64,000 nucleotides of DNA. It comes from Roseobacter sp. MH60115. GTDB taxonomy: Bacteria > Pseudomonadota > Alphaproteobacteria > Rhodobacterales > Rhodobacteraceae. Under the pieces are notes generated by a model. That model had not been told where the DNA came from, did no database searches, and saw only the letters and a program-made list of their open reading frames with translations. The stretch covers positions 310,001-374,000 of the forward strand of contig NZ_JADOBQ010000003.1 in the NCBI RefSeq assembly GCF_015644665.1, read 5' to 3'. The number at the start of each line of letters is the position of its first letter. Within the stretch, counting starts at the first letter, position 1. Position numbers and translations under genes: made by a program. Below are positions 1 to 10,053 of the stretch, in pieces.

Positions 1-594
1 GATGTGCTGGCGCGCACGCTGGAACGCTGCAACGTGAAGGTCGAAATCCTGGGCTTTACCACGCGGGCGTGGAAAGGCGGACAGGCACGCGAGGCCTGGC
101 TCAACGACGGGCGCCCACAGCAACCGGGGCGGCTCAACGATCTGCGCCACATCATCTATAAATCCGCAGACGCGCCCTGGCGGCGGACAAGGCCCAATCT
201 GGGGCTGATGATGAAAGAGGGGCTGCTGAAAGAGAATATCGACGGTGAGGCGCTGGAATGGGCGCACCGCCGGATGCTGATGCGGCATGAGGCGCGCAAG
301 ATCCTGATGGTCATCTCCGATGGCGCGCCGGTGGATGACAGCACCCTGTCGGTGAATCCGGCGAATTATCTAGAGAAACACCTGCGCGATGTGATTGCCA
401 TGGTGGAGAAACGCCGGGCGGTGGAATTGCTGGCCATCGGCATCGGGCATGATGTGACGCGGTATTATGATCGCGCCGTCACGATCACGGATGTGGATCA
501 GCTGGCGGGGGCCATGACCGAGCAGTTGGCGGCCCTTTTTGACAGCGATCCCCGGGCGCGGGCGCGTGTTATGGGGATAAAGCGCGCAAGCTGA
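1..594 (+). CDS. cobT: Cobaltochelatase subunit CobT, C-terminal part (cut by the window edge)
   Basis: The frame is open from base 1, so the start codon lies outside the window; 197 codons remain. The residues form the C-terminal von Willebrand A-type half of CobT, with the strand and metal-site region [14 protein letters not shown] and a final helix ending in MGIKRAS. CobT works with CobN and the AAA+ subunit CobS to insert cobalt into hydrogenobyrinic acid a,c-diamide in aerobic cobalamin synthesis. A short hairpin followed by ATATT just after the stop may end the transcript. Identification rests on recall of the family and only the C-terminus is visible. Confidence 0.85.
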   Translation, partial: DVLARTLERCNVKVEILGFTTRAWKGGQAREAWLNDGRPQQPGRLNDLRHIIYKSADAPWRRTRPNLGLMMKEGLLKENIDGEALEWAHRRMLMRHEARKILMVISDGAPVDDSTLSVNPANYLEKHLRDVIAMVEKRRAVELLAIGIGHDVTRYYDRAVTITDVDQLAGAMTEQLAALFDSDPRARARVMGIKRAS

Positions 595-599
595 TCCCG

Positions 600-618
600 G
601 CCCTCCGGGGGGCATATT
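600..618 (+). terminator. Short hairpin with AT tail after cobT, shared motif
   Basis: GCCCTCCGGGGGGC folds into a five-pair stem (one T-G pair) with a CCGG loop and is followed by ATATTGAT, six bases after the cobT stop. A near-identical element (16 of 18 positions) lies downstream of murD on the other strand, also in the sense orientation of the gene before it. The T tract is weak, so termination is an inference. Confidence 0.4.
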
Positions 619-642
619 GATCGGAACAATGAAAGGGTGTCC

Positions 643-2433
643 ATGTTTCAGAGCTTTGAAGTCACCGCAAGGCCCGAGCAGGGGCCGCCCCGGCTGAAGG
701 CCCTGAGGGAGATGATTGCAGGCGAGGGGCTCGATGGGTTTCTGGTGCCGCGCGCAGATGCGCATCAGGGCGAATACGTCGCTGCGCGTGATGAGCGGCT
801 GGCCTGGTTGACCGGGTTCACTGGCTCTGCCGGGTTTTGCGCGGCACTGGCGGAGGTGGCCGGGGTGTTCATCGATGGGCGCTACCGGACGCAGGTCAAG
901 GCGCAGGTGGCGGAGGTGTTCACGCCGGTGCCCTGGCCCGAGACGTCGCTGGGTGCGTGGCTACCGGAGCAGCTGCCAGAGGGGGGTTTGGTCGGGTTTG
1001 ACCCCTGGTTGCACAGCGCCGGGCAGATCGAGATCCTGCGCAAGGCGCTGCAGGATACCGGCGTGGAGATGCGGGCCTGCAACAATCTCGTGGATCGCAT
1101 CTGGTCGGATCAGCCCGAGGCGCCTTTGGGCGCGGTCAAGGTGCATCCGCTTGAGTTTGCCGGGGAAAGCCATGATCAGAAGCGCGCCCGGCTGGCCGAA
1201 GAGCTGCGCGAGGATGGGCATAAGGCGGCGGTGATCACGCTGCCGGATTCGCTGTGCTGGCTGCTCAATGTGCGTGGGTCGGATATTCCACGCAACCCTG
1301 TGGCGCAGGGGTTTGCCATCCTGCACGACACGGGCGCGGTGGATTTGTTCATGGCGACAGAGAAGCTCACGGATGTGCGCGACCATCTGGGCCCGGATGT
1401 GACGCAGCACGCACCAAGCGATCTGACGGCGGCGGTGGATGCGCTCGACGGGCAGATCCGTGTGGATCGCGGGACCCTGCCCTTTGCGCTGGCGGAAATT
1501 CTGGGAGACCGTGCGGTCTTTGACGGGGACCCCTGCGCCCTGCCCAAGGCACGCAAAAATGAGGCCGAGATCGAGGGGGCTGCCGCGGCCCATTTGCGTG
1601 ATGGTGCGGCGGTGGTGGAACTGCTGGCCTGGCTCGATGCGCACCCCGCCGGCAGTCTGCGCGAAACCCAGGTGGTGACCAAGCTGGAAGGCTTGCGCCG
1701 CACGGATAACGCGCTGCAGGACATCAGCTTCGAGACCATCGCCGGCAGTGGACCGAACGGGGCCATCATGCACTACCGCGTGACGGAAGAGACCGACAAC
1801 GTGCTGGAAGACGGTCAGCTGATCGTGCTGGACAGCGGCGGGCAATATCTGGACGGCACCACGGATATCACGCGGACCATCGCCATTGGTGCCCCGCCTG
1901 AGGAGGCCTGCGCGGCTTTCACCCGCGTCCTACAGGGAATGATCGCGATGAGCCGGCTGCGCTGGCCCGTCGGGCTGGCCGGGCGCGATATCGAGGCCAT
2001 CGGGCGGATGCCCCTTTGGCTTGCCGGGCAGGATTTCGACCATGGGCTTGGCCATGGCGTCGGCGCTTATCTGAGCGTGCATGAGGGGCCACAACGCCTC
2101 AGCCGGGTGAGCCATGTGCCCATCGAGGCCGGAATGATCCTGTCGAATGAACCCGGATACTACCGGGAGGGCGCATTCGGCATCCGCATTGAAAACCTGA
2201 TCGTGGCCCAGGAGGCGCCGGATAAACCCGGCGGCGACAGTCACCGCAAGATGCTGAACTGGCGCACGCTGACCTTTGCCCCGATCGACAGCCGCCTGAT
2301 CGTCGCTGAGCGGTTGACGTTGGCCGAGCGCGACTGGCTCAACACCTATCACGCTGAGGTTTCAGAAAAAATCGGCCCCCGCCTATCGCCCGCTGCAAAA
2401 ACGTGGTTGGATGCCGCAACTGCGCCCATCTGA
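643..2433 (+). CDS. Xaa-Pro aminopeptidase (aminopeptidase P, M24 family)
   Basis: A 596-residue metallopeptidase expected to release an N-terminal residue preceding proline. Two N-terminal creatinase-like domains (about residues 15-310) precede the pita-bread catalytic domain. Metal-site motifs are visible: LDSGGQYLDGTTDITRT with the two aspartates, HGLGHGVGAYLSVHEGP with histidines, SNEPGYY and RIENL with glutamates. The length fits the long three-domain aminopeptidase P type rather than the roughly 440-residue PepP type. ATG 643 is preferred over GTG 637 because GAAAGG lies six bases upstream of the ATG. Probably cytoplasmic; no signal peptide is seen. Confidence 0.9.
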   Translation: MFQSFEVTARPEQGPPRLKALREMIAGEGLDGFLVPRADAHQGEYVAARDERLAWLTGFTGSAGFCAALAEVAGVFIDGRYRTQVKAQVAEVFTPVPWPETSLGAWLPEQLPEGGLVGFDPWLHSAGQIEILRKALQDTGVEMRACNNLVDRIWSDQPEAPLGAVKVHPLEFAGESHDQKRARLAEELREDGHKAAVITLPDSLCWLLNVRGSDIPRNPVAQGFAILHDTGAVDLFMATEKLTDVRDHLGPDVTQHAPSDLTAAVDALDGQIRVDRGTLPFALAEILGDRAVFDGDPCALPKARKNEAEIEGAAAAHLRDGAAVVELLAWLDAHPAGSLRETQVVTKLEGLRRTDNALQDISFETIAGSGPNGAIMHYRVTEETDNVLEDGQLIVLDSGGQYLDGTTDITRTIAIGAPPEEACAAFTRVLQGMIAMSRLRWPVGLAGRDIEAIGRMPLWLAGQDFDHGLGHGVGAYLSVHEGPQRLSRVSHVPIEAGMILSNEPGYYREGAFGIRIENLIVAQEAPDKPGGDSHRKMLNWRTLTFAPIDSRLIVAERLTLAERDWLNTYHAEVSEKIGPRLSPAAKTWLDAATAPI

Positions 2434-2508
2434 CGCCCGCCGCGGCGTCATCGTCCTGTTACAGGCGGCGCGGATAGAGTTTGACGTCAAGAGGGGGAGA
2501 CGCTGGCC

Positions 2509-2853
2509 ATGGCAGACCATATCACCATACGGAAGGCGGAAGGCACGTGGAGCGTGCGCGCTGGCGGTGCCGTGCTTGGGGAAAGCACCGAGGCGCTGGA
2601 ACTGGTCGAGGGCGACTACCCGCCCGTGATCTATTTCCCGCGTGGTGATATTGCGATGGCCTTTCTGGACCGGACGGACAAATCCACCCATTGCCCGCAT
2701 AAGGGGGACGCCAGCTACTATTCCGTTGTGACCAAGAGCACGACGCTCAAGGACGTCGCCTGGTCCTATGAGCAGCCCAAAGACGGCGTGGCGCGGATCA
2801 AGGATCACCTGGCGTTTTATGCAAACGGGGATGTGACGGTAGAGCAGATCTGA
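2509..2853 (+). CDS. DUF427 domain-containing protein
   Basis: A 114-residue single-domain protein. The conserved DUF427 features are visible: an N-terminal beta-rich part (WSVRAGGAVLGES), the YFPRGDIAM segment and the THCPHKGDASYYS segment with a CPHKG core. The function of the family is unknown; it adopts a small beta fold in known homologues. It starts 75 bases after the aminopeptidase gene and ends directly against the convergent chloride channel gene. A GAGGGGGAG stretch upstream can serve as the ribosome binding site. Confidence 0.85.
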   Translation: MADHITIRKAEGTWSVRAGGAVLGESTEALELVEGDYPPVIYFPRGDIAMAFLDRTDKSTHCPHKGDASYYSVVTKSTTLKDVAWSYEQPKDGVARIKDHLAFYANGDVTVEQI

Positions 2854-4533
2854 TCAGGAGTGCTCTTCGGCCGCCGTGGCCGCCAGGGCGCGGTTGTAGA
2901 CCTTGAGCGCGTCCACATGGAAGAGCGCACCCTGCAACTCCGGCGGCGCAGCATCGGCGCTCAGCGTGACGACGGGGATGAAGCGCACGCCGGTCTCAAA
3001 GATGGGCATGGCCGATTCCAGCGTGGCGTTTGTGTCGATATAGACCCCGTCGCCGATCATTTCCCAGCAGGCGTCTTCGCTGGCGGCCCGTTCGTCGTCC
3101 ATGGGCCGCATCACGCTGCCGACCCGGAACATCGCCAGCAGATAGGCTTGCGGTCCCGCTGCCAGGTGGATGCCGCGGCGTTCCAATTGCGTCAGGAAGA
3201 AACTGCGGTCGACCAGACGCGAGGCGAGCGCGGTGGACATCGAGACGGCCACCATCACCGCAAGCCCGGTCTGCCAGTCGCCGGTCAGTTCGAACACGAT
3301 CAGCGTGGTGGAGATCGGTGCACCGAGCACGGCGGCGGCAACAGCCCCCATGCCGGTCAGCGCGTAGAGGGCGAGCGAGCTGGAGACATCCGGAAAGACG
3401 CTGGTGGCGATGAGGCCAAAGCTGAGACCTGAAAGCGCGCCGACCATGAGCGAGGGGGAGAAAACCCCGCCGCCCATACGCCCCGCCATGGTGATGGCCA
3501 CGGCAACGGTCTTGAGGACCGCGAAAACGATAGCGTTCCAGAGAGCGAGCTGGCCGGTCAGCGCCAGCGAGGTCGTCTCATATCCAACACCGATGATATG
3601 CGGGTAGAAGATCGCGATCCCGCCCAGCATGGCCCCCGCCACTGCCGGGCGCAGCCACCCCGGCAATCCGGTCTTGCGCTGCACCTTCGTGCCGAAATCC
3701 TCGGCCCAGAAAATCGCTTTCATGAAAGCAACGGCAATCAGCCCGCAGACCAGGCCCAGCATCAGATAGGCGGGCATCTCCTGATAGAACTGTACGGCAC
3801 CGGTGGTGGAGAGGGCGAATTCGGTCACCCCGCCAAATTCCAGCCGGTTGATGATCGTGCCCGCCGCACTGGCAATCACGATGGGGGCAAAGGCGTGCAC
3901 GGCAAAGTGGCGCAGCACCACTTCAAGCGCAAAGAGCGCCCCGGCAATGGGCGCATTGAAGCTGGCGGAGACGGCAGCGGCCACGGCACAGCCCAAAAGA
4001 TCGCGCCCGGTGATCCCATCTGCGTGGATGCGCCGGTTGACCCAGGTGGAGATCACTGCCGCGAGGTGCACCACCGGGCCTTCCCGGCCCGTCGATCCCC
4101 CGGTGCCCAGCGTGATCATCGAGGCCAGCGCCGAGGCCAGCCCCGCGCGGGTTTCCACACGGCCATCATGCATCGCGGCCCCGTGGATCACATCTGCCAC
4201 CGACCGCGCCCGACCATCCTTGGTAAAGATGTGCAGGATCACCCCCACCACCAACCCGCCGCAAATCGGGATGATCAGCACCAGATACCACGGCAGGGAT
4301 TCCGCGAAGCTGTGCAGCAGGCGGACATCCTCGGTGCCATAGAGATAAGTTTGCAAGGCGTTGACGCCCTTGCGGAAAAACAGCGCCGCAAACCCTGCAG
4401 CGATCCCGATGATCAGCGCGATAAACCAGAACTGGATTTGCGTGGGTCCCCGGTGACGCAGCAACCGCCACCCATCCCGGCAGCTGGTCAGCGCTACGTC
4501 GAGCTGCTGGGATAAAATGGATCGCTTGGACAT
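2854..4533 (-). CDS. ClC-family chloride channel or Cl-/H+ antiporter with CBS-like tail
   Basis: A 559-residue membrane protein with the ClC selectivity-filter motifs: GSTGREGP at residues 146-153 with the gating glutamate E151, and GGGVFSPSLMVGA further on. The membrane part runs from about residue 35 to 445; a cytoplasmic tail of about 110 residues looks like a degenerate CBS pair (VGSVMRPMDDE, VRFIPVV). Whether it is a channel or an exchanger cannot be decided by eye. ATG 4533 is chosen over GTG 4536, the codon just upstream. The gene converges on the DUF427 gene with no gap. Confidence 0.9.
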   Translation of the reverse strand: MSKRSILSQQLDVALTSCRDGWRLLRHRGPTQIQFWFIALIIGIAAGFAALFFRKGVNALQTYLYGTEDVRLLHSFAESLPWYLVLIIPICGGLVVGVILHIFTKDGRARSVADVIHGAAMHDGRVETRAGLASALASMITLGTGGSTGREGPVVHLAAVISTWVNRRIHADGITGRDLLGCAVAAAVSASFNAPIAGALFALEVVLRHFAVHAFAPIVIASAAGTIINRLEFGGVTEFALSTTGAVQFYQEMPAYLMLGLVCGLIAVAFMKAIFWAEDFGTKVQRKTGLPGWLRPAVAGAMLGGIAIFYPHIIGVGYETTSLALTGQLALWNAIVFAVLKTVAVAITMAGRMGGGVFSPSLMVGALSGLSFGLIATSVFPDVSSSLALYALTGMGAVAAAVLGAPISTTLIVFELTGDWQTGLAVMVAVSMSTALASRLVDRSFFLTQLERRGIHLAAGPQAYLLAMFRVGSVMRPMDDERAASEDACWEMIGDGVYIDTNATLESAMPIFETGVRFIPVVTLSADAAPPELQGALFHVDALKVYNRALAATAAEEHS

Positions 4534-4599
4534 CACTTCGTACTCTGGCTACATCCTGTCTAGGCCAAGCCGCCGATGGGGGGAAGCCTTTTGCCTCCT

Positions 4600-6249
4600 C
4601 TATCCCGCGAGGAGGGCGCGCGCAGCCCCCCGTGCCTCTTCCGTGATCGTATCGCCCGAGAGCATGCGTGCGATTTCATCGATCCGGTCCGGCGTGGGCA
4701 GCGGTGTCACCGTCGAAGTCGTCATCCCGCCCGACACCCGTTTTTCCACCCGCCAGTGATGTGCGCCCAGGGCCGCAACCTGCGGCGAATGCGTCACCAC
4801 CAGCACCTGACCGTCGCTGGCCAGCGCCGCCAACCTGCGCCCGACGGCGTCTGCCGTGGCCCCGCCGACGCCGCGGTCGATTTCGTCAAAGATCATCGTC
4901 AGGCCGGTCTGGCCCTTGGTCAGACAGACCTTGAGGGCCAAGAGAAAGCGGCTGAGCTCTCCCCCCGAAGCGATCTTGTTGAGCGGCCCGGAGGGCGCGC
5001 CGGGGTTGGTTGCCACGGTAAAGGCCACGGCATCGACCCCTTCGGGTCCCGGTGTGTCCCCGGAGATCTGCGTCTCGAAAACGGCCCGCTCCATCTTGAG
5101 CGGCGCCAGCTCCGCGCTGACGGCCTTGTCCAGCTTTTTGGCCGCCCGGCGGCGCGCCTCGGTCAGACCTGCCGCTGCGGATGCATAGCGCGCTTCTGCT
5201 GCCTCGCATTGTTGGCGCAGCGTCGCCAGATCGGCATCACCGGCATCGAGGGCCGTAAGCTTGTCCCGCAGGGTGCCCGCAAAACCGGCCAAATCATCGG
5301 GGAGAACGTCGTGCTTGCGGGCCAACGCGCGGATGGCAAAGAGACGCTCCTCGGTATCCTCAAGCTCCGTCGGATCAAAGGACAGCCCGTCAATGGCGGC
5401 GACAATCCCGTCCATCGCCTCGTCCAATTCCACCAGGGCGCGCGACAGGGAGGCCATTGGGGCCTCCAGCGCGCCCTCCGCCTGCTCAGCCGCCCCATCG
5501 AGCCAGCGCAAGGCGTCGCCCAGGGCGGCTTCGGCCCCCTGCTGGCCCAAAATTTCATGGGCGCGGATCACATCACTGCGGATTTTCTCGGCGTTCTGCA
5601 TGCTCCGCCGGCGGACGTCCAATAGGGCCTCTTCCCCCGGCTCCGGCGACAGGGCATCAAGCTCGGCCACCGCATGACGCAGGAACTCTTCCTCGTCGCG
5701 GATGGCCGCCATGGCTGCTTCCGCCGCCGCCAGCGCCTTTGCCGCCTTACCCTTGGCACTCCACGCCGCGCGACATTTTGTGATGGCCGCTTCCAGCCCG
5801 GCAAAGCTGTCGAGGATCAACCGATGCCCCCGCGGGTTCAGCAGCCCCCGATCGTCATGCTGGCCATGCAGTTCCACCAACGTATCCGAGAGTTGACGCA
5901 ACACATCACCCGAGCAGCGCCGGTCATTGACCCAGGCCGTCTTGCGCCCCTCCGAGGTATTGATCCGGCGCAGGATCAACTCATCTCCCCCCGGCAATCC
6001 CGCCTCCTCCAGCAAAGCATGGGCGGGGTGGTCGTCAGGCAAATCGAACCAGGCCGTCACCTCGCCCTGCGCCGCCCCCTGCCTGACCAGATCGGCACGC
6101 CCGCGCCAGCCCAGCACAAAGCCTAAGGAATCCAGCAGGATCGACTTGCCCGCCCCGGTCTCGCCCGTCAGCACGTTCAGACCCGGCTGGAAACTCAGTT
6201 CCAGCCGGTCGATGATCAACATGTCGGAGATATCAAGCCCGCGCAGCAT
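4600..6249 (-). CDS. recN: DNA repair protein RecN
   Basis: A 549-residue SMC-like ATPase that acts in double-strand break repair. Walker A is GETGAGKS at residues 29-36, the ABC signature SGGELSR is near residue 428, Walker B IFDEID is at 453-458 and the switch histidine lies in VVTHSPQVAA. The middle, rich in alanine and glutamate, is the coiled coil. Length matches the family. It follows bamD by 29 bases, an arrangement common in Rhodobacteraceae. An inverted repeat (CCTCCTC/GAGGAGG, 4594-4615) overlaps the stop codon. Confidence 0.97.
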   Translation of the reverse strand: MLRGLDISDMLIIDRLELSFQPGLNVLTGETGAGKSILLDSLGFVLGWRGRADLVRQGAAQGEVTAWFDLPDDHPAHALLEEAGLPGGDELILRRINTSEGRKTAWVNDRRCSGDVLRQLSDTLVELHGQHDDRGLLNPRGHRLILDSFAGLEAAITKCRAAWSAKGKAAKALAAAEAAMAAIRDEEEFLRHAVAELDALSPEPGEEALLDVRRRSMQNAEKIRSDVIRAHEILGQQGAEAALGDALRWLDGAAEQAEGALEAPMASLSRALVELDEAMDGIVAAIDGLSFDPTELEDTEERLFAIRALARKHDVLPDDLAGFAGTLRDKLTALDAGDADLATLRQQCEAAEARYASAAAGLTEARRRAAKKLDKAVSAELAPLKMERAVFETQISGDTPGPEGVDAVAFTVATNPGAPSGPLNKIASGGELSRFLLALKVCLTKGQTGLTMIFDEIDRGVGGATADAVGRRLAALASDGQVLVVTHSPQVAALGAHHWRVEKRVSGGMTTSTVTPLPTPDRIDEIARMLSGDTITEEARGAARALLAG

Positions 6250-6278
6250 ATATCGCCCCGCTTGTCATGGCTGTCGGA

Positions 6279-7148
6279 TCAGAGCCATTCGCCCTTCACC
6301 GTCTGGCGGTAGACCTGCCGCAGCCAGCTGTCACCAGCAGCCTCCAGCGTCAGCCCCTGCCCGGTCAGCAGCGCAAAACTATCCTCATACCAATCGGTGG
6401 AGCGATAGTTGAAGCCCAGGATGGCGCCCGCTGTCTGCGCCTCATCGGTCAGGCCCAGCGACAGATAGGCTTCGACCAACCGGTGCAGGGCTTCGGGCGT
6501 GTGGGTGGTGGTCTGGAAATCCTCAACCACGACACGGAAGCGGTTTATTGCCGCCGTGTAATGATTCCGGCGCAGATAGTAGCGCCCGATTTCCATTTCC
6601 TTGGCCGCCAGATGGTCAAAGGCGAGGTCGAATTTCAAAATGGCAGAGCGCGCGTAGTCACTGTCCGGGTAGCGCTCAATCACTTCGCGCAACGCCTGCA
6701 GGGCCTGAAACGTCAGCCCCTGATCGCGCCCGACCTCGTCGATCTGGTCATAGTAGCTGAGCGCCAAGAGATACTGCGCATAGGCCGCATCATCATCCTC
6801 GGGGTAGAAATCAATGAACCGCTGGGCCGCGGACCGGCTGTTGGGGTAGTCCTGATCGCGGTGATAGGAAAACGCCTGCATGATCAGCGCGCGCCGGGCC
6901 CAGTCGGAATAGGGGTAAAGCCGTTCGATTTCGGCAAAGTAGAAGGCCGCATCCTCGGGTCTGCTGCGGTTCAGCTCAAATTCGCCGCGTTCGAAAATCT
7001 GCTCGGGCGAATAGGTCTCCAGCGGAATTTCTTCGGGGTTAAAGAAGTTGCCACCGGTGCGCCCGGCATTCCCGCCACCACATGCCGCCAGCGTTGCTGC
7101 CATCAGCAGTGCCGTGATTACCCGCTTTCGCGACCCAAGCTTACTCAT
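6279..7148 (-). CDS. bamD: Outer membrane protein assembly factor BamD (lipoprotein)
   Basis: A 289-residue lipoprotein: basic N-terminus, hydrophobic segment and lipobox LAAC with the lipidated cysteine at residue 23, followed by a glycine-rich linker. Tandem TPR units occupy about residues 45-280 (for example PEDAAFYFAEIERLYPYSDW and VIERYPDSDYARSAILKF). BamD binds BamA and helps insert beta-barrel proteins into the outer membrane from the periplasmic face. It sits between lpxC and recN on the same strand; the 172-base gap after lpxC suggests its own promoter. Confidence 0.95.
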   Translation of the reverse strand: MSKLGSRKRVITALLMAATLAACGGGNAGRTGGNFFNPEEIPLETYSPEQIFERGEFELNRSRPEDAAFYFAEIERLYPYSDWARRALIMQAFSYHRDQDYPNSRSAAQRFIDFYPEDDDAAYAQYLLALSYYDQIDEVGRDQGLTFQALQALREVIERYPDSDYARSAILKFDLAFDHLAAKEMEIGRYYLRRNHYTAAINRFRVVVEDFQTTTHTPEALHRLVEAYLSLGLTDEAQTAGAILGFNYRSTDWYEDSFALLTGQGLTLEAAGDSWLRQVYRQTVKGEWL

Positions 7149-7320
7149 GCTTTGCCACCTTTATTCCGTACCCCCGCACGACGCAATTTGCGCGAACTCT
7201 GAGAGGTCCTAGCACAGAAATTTCCCGTGCAAAACGCCCATTGCGCCGTTTGTGTACGCAGGTGTGATAAAGCTTGCTTGAGAAGAGAAGTGTCCGGGAA
7301 CGACAAGGCGCATCACCGCG

Positions 7321-8244
7321 TTACGCGACAGCTGGAATCTCGTCCCAGATCAGGCCGTAACCGGGCAGACGCGCTGCCGTGCTTCTGTCACAGACCACCA
7401 TGCGCACCGCATCCGGTGTCGCAAAGAGGTTGCGCAGCAATGTATTGGTCAGCGAATGACCCGCGCGGACACCGGAATACCGTCCGATGAGCGGCGCACC
7501 GGCCAGCGCCAGATCGCCCAGAGCGTCGAGCATCTTGTGACGCACGGGTTCGTCCCGGTGCCGCAGGCCGCCCGGGCTCAACACACGGTCGCCATCAAAG
7601 ACCACCGCGTTCTCACCCGGCGTGCCACCGAGTGCCAAACCGTTGGCGCGCATCGCATCCACATCCGCCTGACGGCAGAAGGTGCGGCTGTCGCACAGCT
7701 CGCGCGCGAAGCTGCCATTGTTCATGACCAGCGATTTTTTCTGATGACCAATCGCCGCGTCGTCAAAATCAATCTCAAAGTCGATCTGCAGCGTGTCCGC
7801 AGGGGCCAGCGTCGCAGACGCTTCACCATCGGTTACGGTCACAGTCTTCATCACTTCCAGCGCACGTACCGGCGCAGGCAGCGTCCGCAGACCGCGCTGC
7901 ATGATGCCGCGCACGAAAGGCACGGCAGACCCATCGAGGATTGGCACTTCGGGGCCGTCAATCTCGACCAGCGCATTGTGCACACCACAGCCAGCCAGCG
8001 CCGCCATGATATGCTCGACGGTAGAAACCTGAAGGCCAGATGCGTTCTGGATTTTGGTGCAAAGCGGGGACCGCAGGACAGCGTCCCAGCGCGCCGGGAT
8101 CAGACGATCGCCAACGGCAACGTCAGTGCGCGAGAACCAGATGCCATGCTCTGCGGTCGCCGGTCTGATCGTGACCGTCGCCTTGTGACCTGTATGAAGG
8201 CCACAGCCCGAAAAGCTGATCGCTGATTTGATCGTTGTCTGCAC
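7321..8244 (-). CDS. lpxC: UDP-3-O-acyl-N-acetylglucosamine deacetylase
   Basis: A 307-residue zinc amidase catalysing the committed step of lipid A synthesis. The motif TVEHIMAAL holds the catalytic glutamate and first zinc histidine (E77, H78); HKMLDALGD supplies the second histidine and the aspartate, and GHSLTN the general-acid histidine region. The length is as expected. It lies immediately beyond the ftsZ terminator, the usual place of lpxC at the end of a dcw cluster, so it is probably transcribed separately. Confidence 0.96.
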   Translation of the reverse strand: MQTTIKSAISFSGCGLHTGHKATVTIRPATAEHGIWFSRTDVAVGDRLIPARWDAVLRSPLCTKIQNASGLQVSTVEHIMAALAGCGVHNALVEIDGPEVPILDGSAVPFVRGIMQRGLRTLPAPVRALEVMKTVTVTDGEASATLAPADTLQIDFEIDFDDAAIGHQKKSLVMNNGSFARELCDSRTFCRQADVDAMRANGLALGGTPGENAVVFDGDRVLSPGGLRHRDEPVRHKMLDALGDLALAGAPLIGRYSGVRAGHSLTNTLLRNLFATPDAVRMVVCDRSTAARLPGYGLIWDEIPAVA

Positions 8245-8406
8245 AATAGCCCCACAAAACCCACGGACCCTCCGGCCCTGTTGAACTCGTACCTATGGAC
8301 TGAACCCATGAGGCTCAACTCAATCTTTGCAACGGACTGAAACACATCTGTTACATTTGGGCACAAAGGCGCCTGCGCGCTACTAAGGTACTGATAATAA
8401 AATAAA

Positions 8407-8430
8407 ACGGGCCGCAAAGATGCGGCCCGT
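8407..8430 (-). terminator. Rho-independent terminator of ftsZ
   Basis: ACGGGCCGC and GCGGCCCGT form a perfect nine-pair stem with a six-base loop. In the minus-strand sense it is followed by TTTATTTTATT. It lies 21 bases beyond the ftsZ stop and separates ftsZ from lpxC. On the plus strand it is also followed by TTTTT, so it could work in both directions. Confidence 0.85.
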
Positions 8431-8451
8431 TTTTGGCAATTCGTGAAGAGA

Positions 8452-10053
8452 TCAGTTGGCTTGGCGGCGCAAAAATGCGGGAATTTCGATGCGCTCCTGG
8501 TCCGGATCAGCCTGATCCTGGGGCATTGGCGCGGGTTCTGCCGCACGCTGCTGCACCGGGGGTTGCTGGCGTGGCGCCTGCTGCGGGCCCCCTTCGGCAT
8601 GGCCCGTCATCCGGTTGATCAGCGAGTTGATACCAAAGCGGGGCCGTTCCTCTTGCCCAGCGGTCGGTTGTGCTGCGGCCGGGCGATGTGCCTGCTGTGG
8701 TGCCGCCTTTTGTGCCGCGGCGCGCAGGCGGGCCATCGCTTCAGGCGAGGGTGTGCCGGGTGTCAGGGCGCGCGGGGCGACGAAGGCTTCAGGCTCCGCC
8801 GGTGTATCGACCCGACTCGGTTCAAAAGCGGCAACCTGCGGCTGATAGGCCGGTGCCGGAAGATCATCGTCGGCCTCCTGCGCATAGGTGTCTTCTGCCG
8901 CCGTTTGCTCAACATCGAGCGATTCAAACAAGGTCGGCTCTTCCGCTGCTTCTGCAACAACGCTTTCCTGTGTCTCGGTCATCGTCATGACCGCCGCCAT
9001 CGGTTCTGCCTCTTCCTCGGCAACCACAGCCGGTTGCAGCGGCTGCGACAGGGACCGGCGTGGCACAGGCATCTCCGTGTTCACATCCGTTGCGTCGATG
9101 CCGGTGGCAACCACGCTCACCCGCATCAAGCCGCCCATTTCGGTATCCAGCGTGGAACCAACGATGATGTTCGCTTCCGGGTCCACTTCTTCGCGGATGC
9201 GGTTCGCGGCTTCGTCCAACTCAAAGAGCGTCAGATCGTGACCGCCGGTGATGTTGATGAGGACACCTTTGGCCCCGCGCAGGCTGATTTCATCCAGCAG
9301 CGGGTTGGCAATGGCCTTTTCGGCGGCCTGGATGGCGCGATCTTCACCATCATCTTCCCCTGTGCCCATCATCGCCTTGCCCATCTCGTCCATCACGGCA
9401 CGCACATCGGCAAAGTCGAGGTTGATGAGACCCGGACGGACCATCAGATCGGTCACACCCTTCACACCCTGATAAAGCACATCGTCGGCCATGGAGAAGG
9501 CTTCGGTGAAGGTGGTTTTTTCGTTCGCCAAACGGAAGAGGTTCTGGTTAGGGATGATGATCAGCGTATCGACGACCTTTTGCAGCGCCTCGACGCCGTC
9601 TTCGGCCTGGCGCATCCGCTTGGCGCCTTCGAACTGGAAGGGCTTGGTCACAACGCCAACGGTCAGCACACCCAGCTCGCGCGCAGCCTGCGCGATGATC
9701 GGTGCGGCCCCGGTGCCGGTGCCCCCGCCCATACCGGCGGTGATGAAACACATATGCGCGCCGGCCAGATGATCGACGATCTGCTCGATGCTTTCTTCCG
9801 CCGCTGCCGCGCCAACGGTTGCCCGCGCGCCCGCGCCCAAACCTTCGGTGACCTTGATGCCCAGCTGCACGCGGTTGTCCGACTTGGCCTGCTGCAGCGC
9901 CTGCGCGTCCGTATTCGCCACAACGAACTCGACGCCGTCCAGCTCCTTCTCGATCATGTTGTTGACCGCATTGCCCCCGGCCCCACCCACACCGAACACG
10001 GTGATACGAGGTCTGAGGTCCGCCTGTCCCGGCATCGAAAGAGTAAGGGTCAT
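8452..10053 (-). CDS. ftsZ: Cell division protein FtsZ
   Basis: The tubulin-like GTPase that forms the division ring. The signature GGGTGTG is at residues 109-115, preceded by [13 protein letters not shown] (21-33) for nucleotide binding; the T7-loop region is [11 protein letters not shown]. The 533-residue length is typical of alphaproteobacteria and comes from a long, proline/glutamine-rich disordered linker (about residues 320-515). It ends in the conserved peptide IPAFLRRQ that binds FtsA and other partners. It is the last gene of the dcw cluster, 366 bases after ftsA, so it probably has its own promoters. Confidence 0.98.
   Translation of the reverse strand: MTLTLSMPGQADLRPRITVFGVGGAGGNAVNNMIEKELDGVEFVVANTDAQALQQAKSDNRVQLGIKVTEGLGAGARATVGAAAAEESIEQIVDHLAGAHMCFITAGMGGGTGTGAAPIIAQAARELGVLTVGVVTKPFQFEGAKRMRQAEDGVEALQKVVDTLIIIPNQNLFRLANEKTTFTEAFSMADDVLYQGVKGVTDLMVRPGLINLDFADVRAVMDEMGKAMMGTGEDDGEDRAIQAAEKAIANPLLDEISLRGAKGVLINITGGHDLTLFELDEAANRIREEVDPEANIIVGSTLDTEMGGLMRVSVVATGIDATDVNTEMPVPRRSLSQPLQPAVVAEEEAEPMAAVMTMTETQESVVAEAAEEPTLFESLDVEQTAAEDTYAQEADDDLPAPAYQPQVAAFEPSRVDTPAEPEAFVAPRALTPGTPSPEAMARLRAAAQKAAPQQAHRPAAAQPTAGQEERPRFGINSLINRMTGHAEGGPQQAPRQQPPVQQRAAEPAPMPQDQADPDQERIEIPAFLRRQAN

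Noticed and set aside
4594-4615. Inverted repeat at the recN stop taken as a CUCCUCCC element or terminator
   Set aside because: The CCTCCTC lies in the stem, not in a loop, overlaps the coding end, and no T tract follows.
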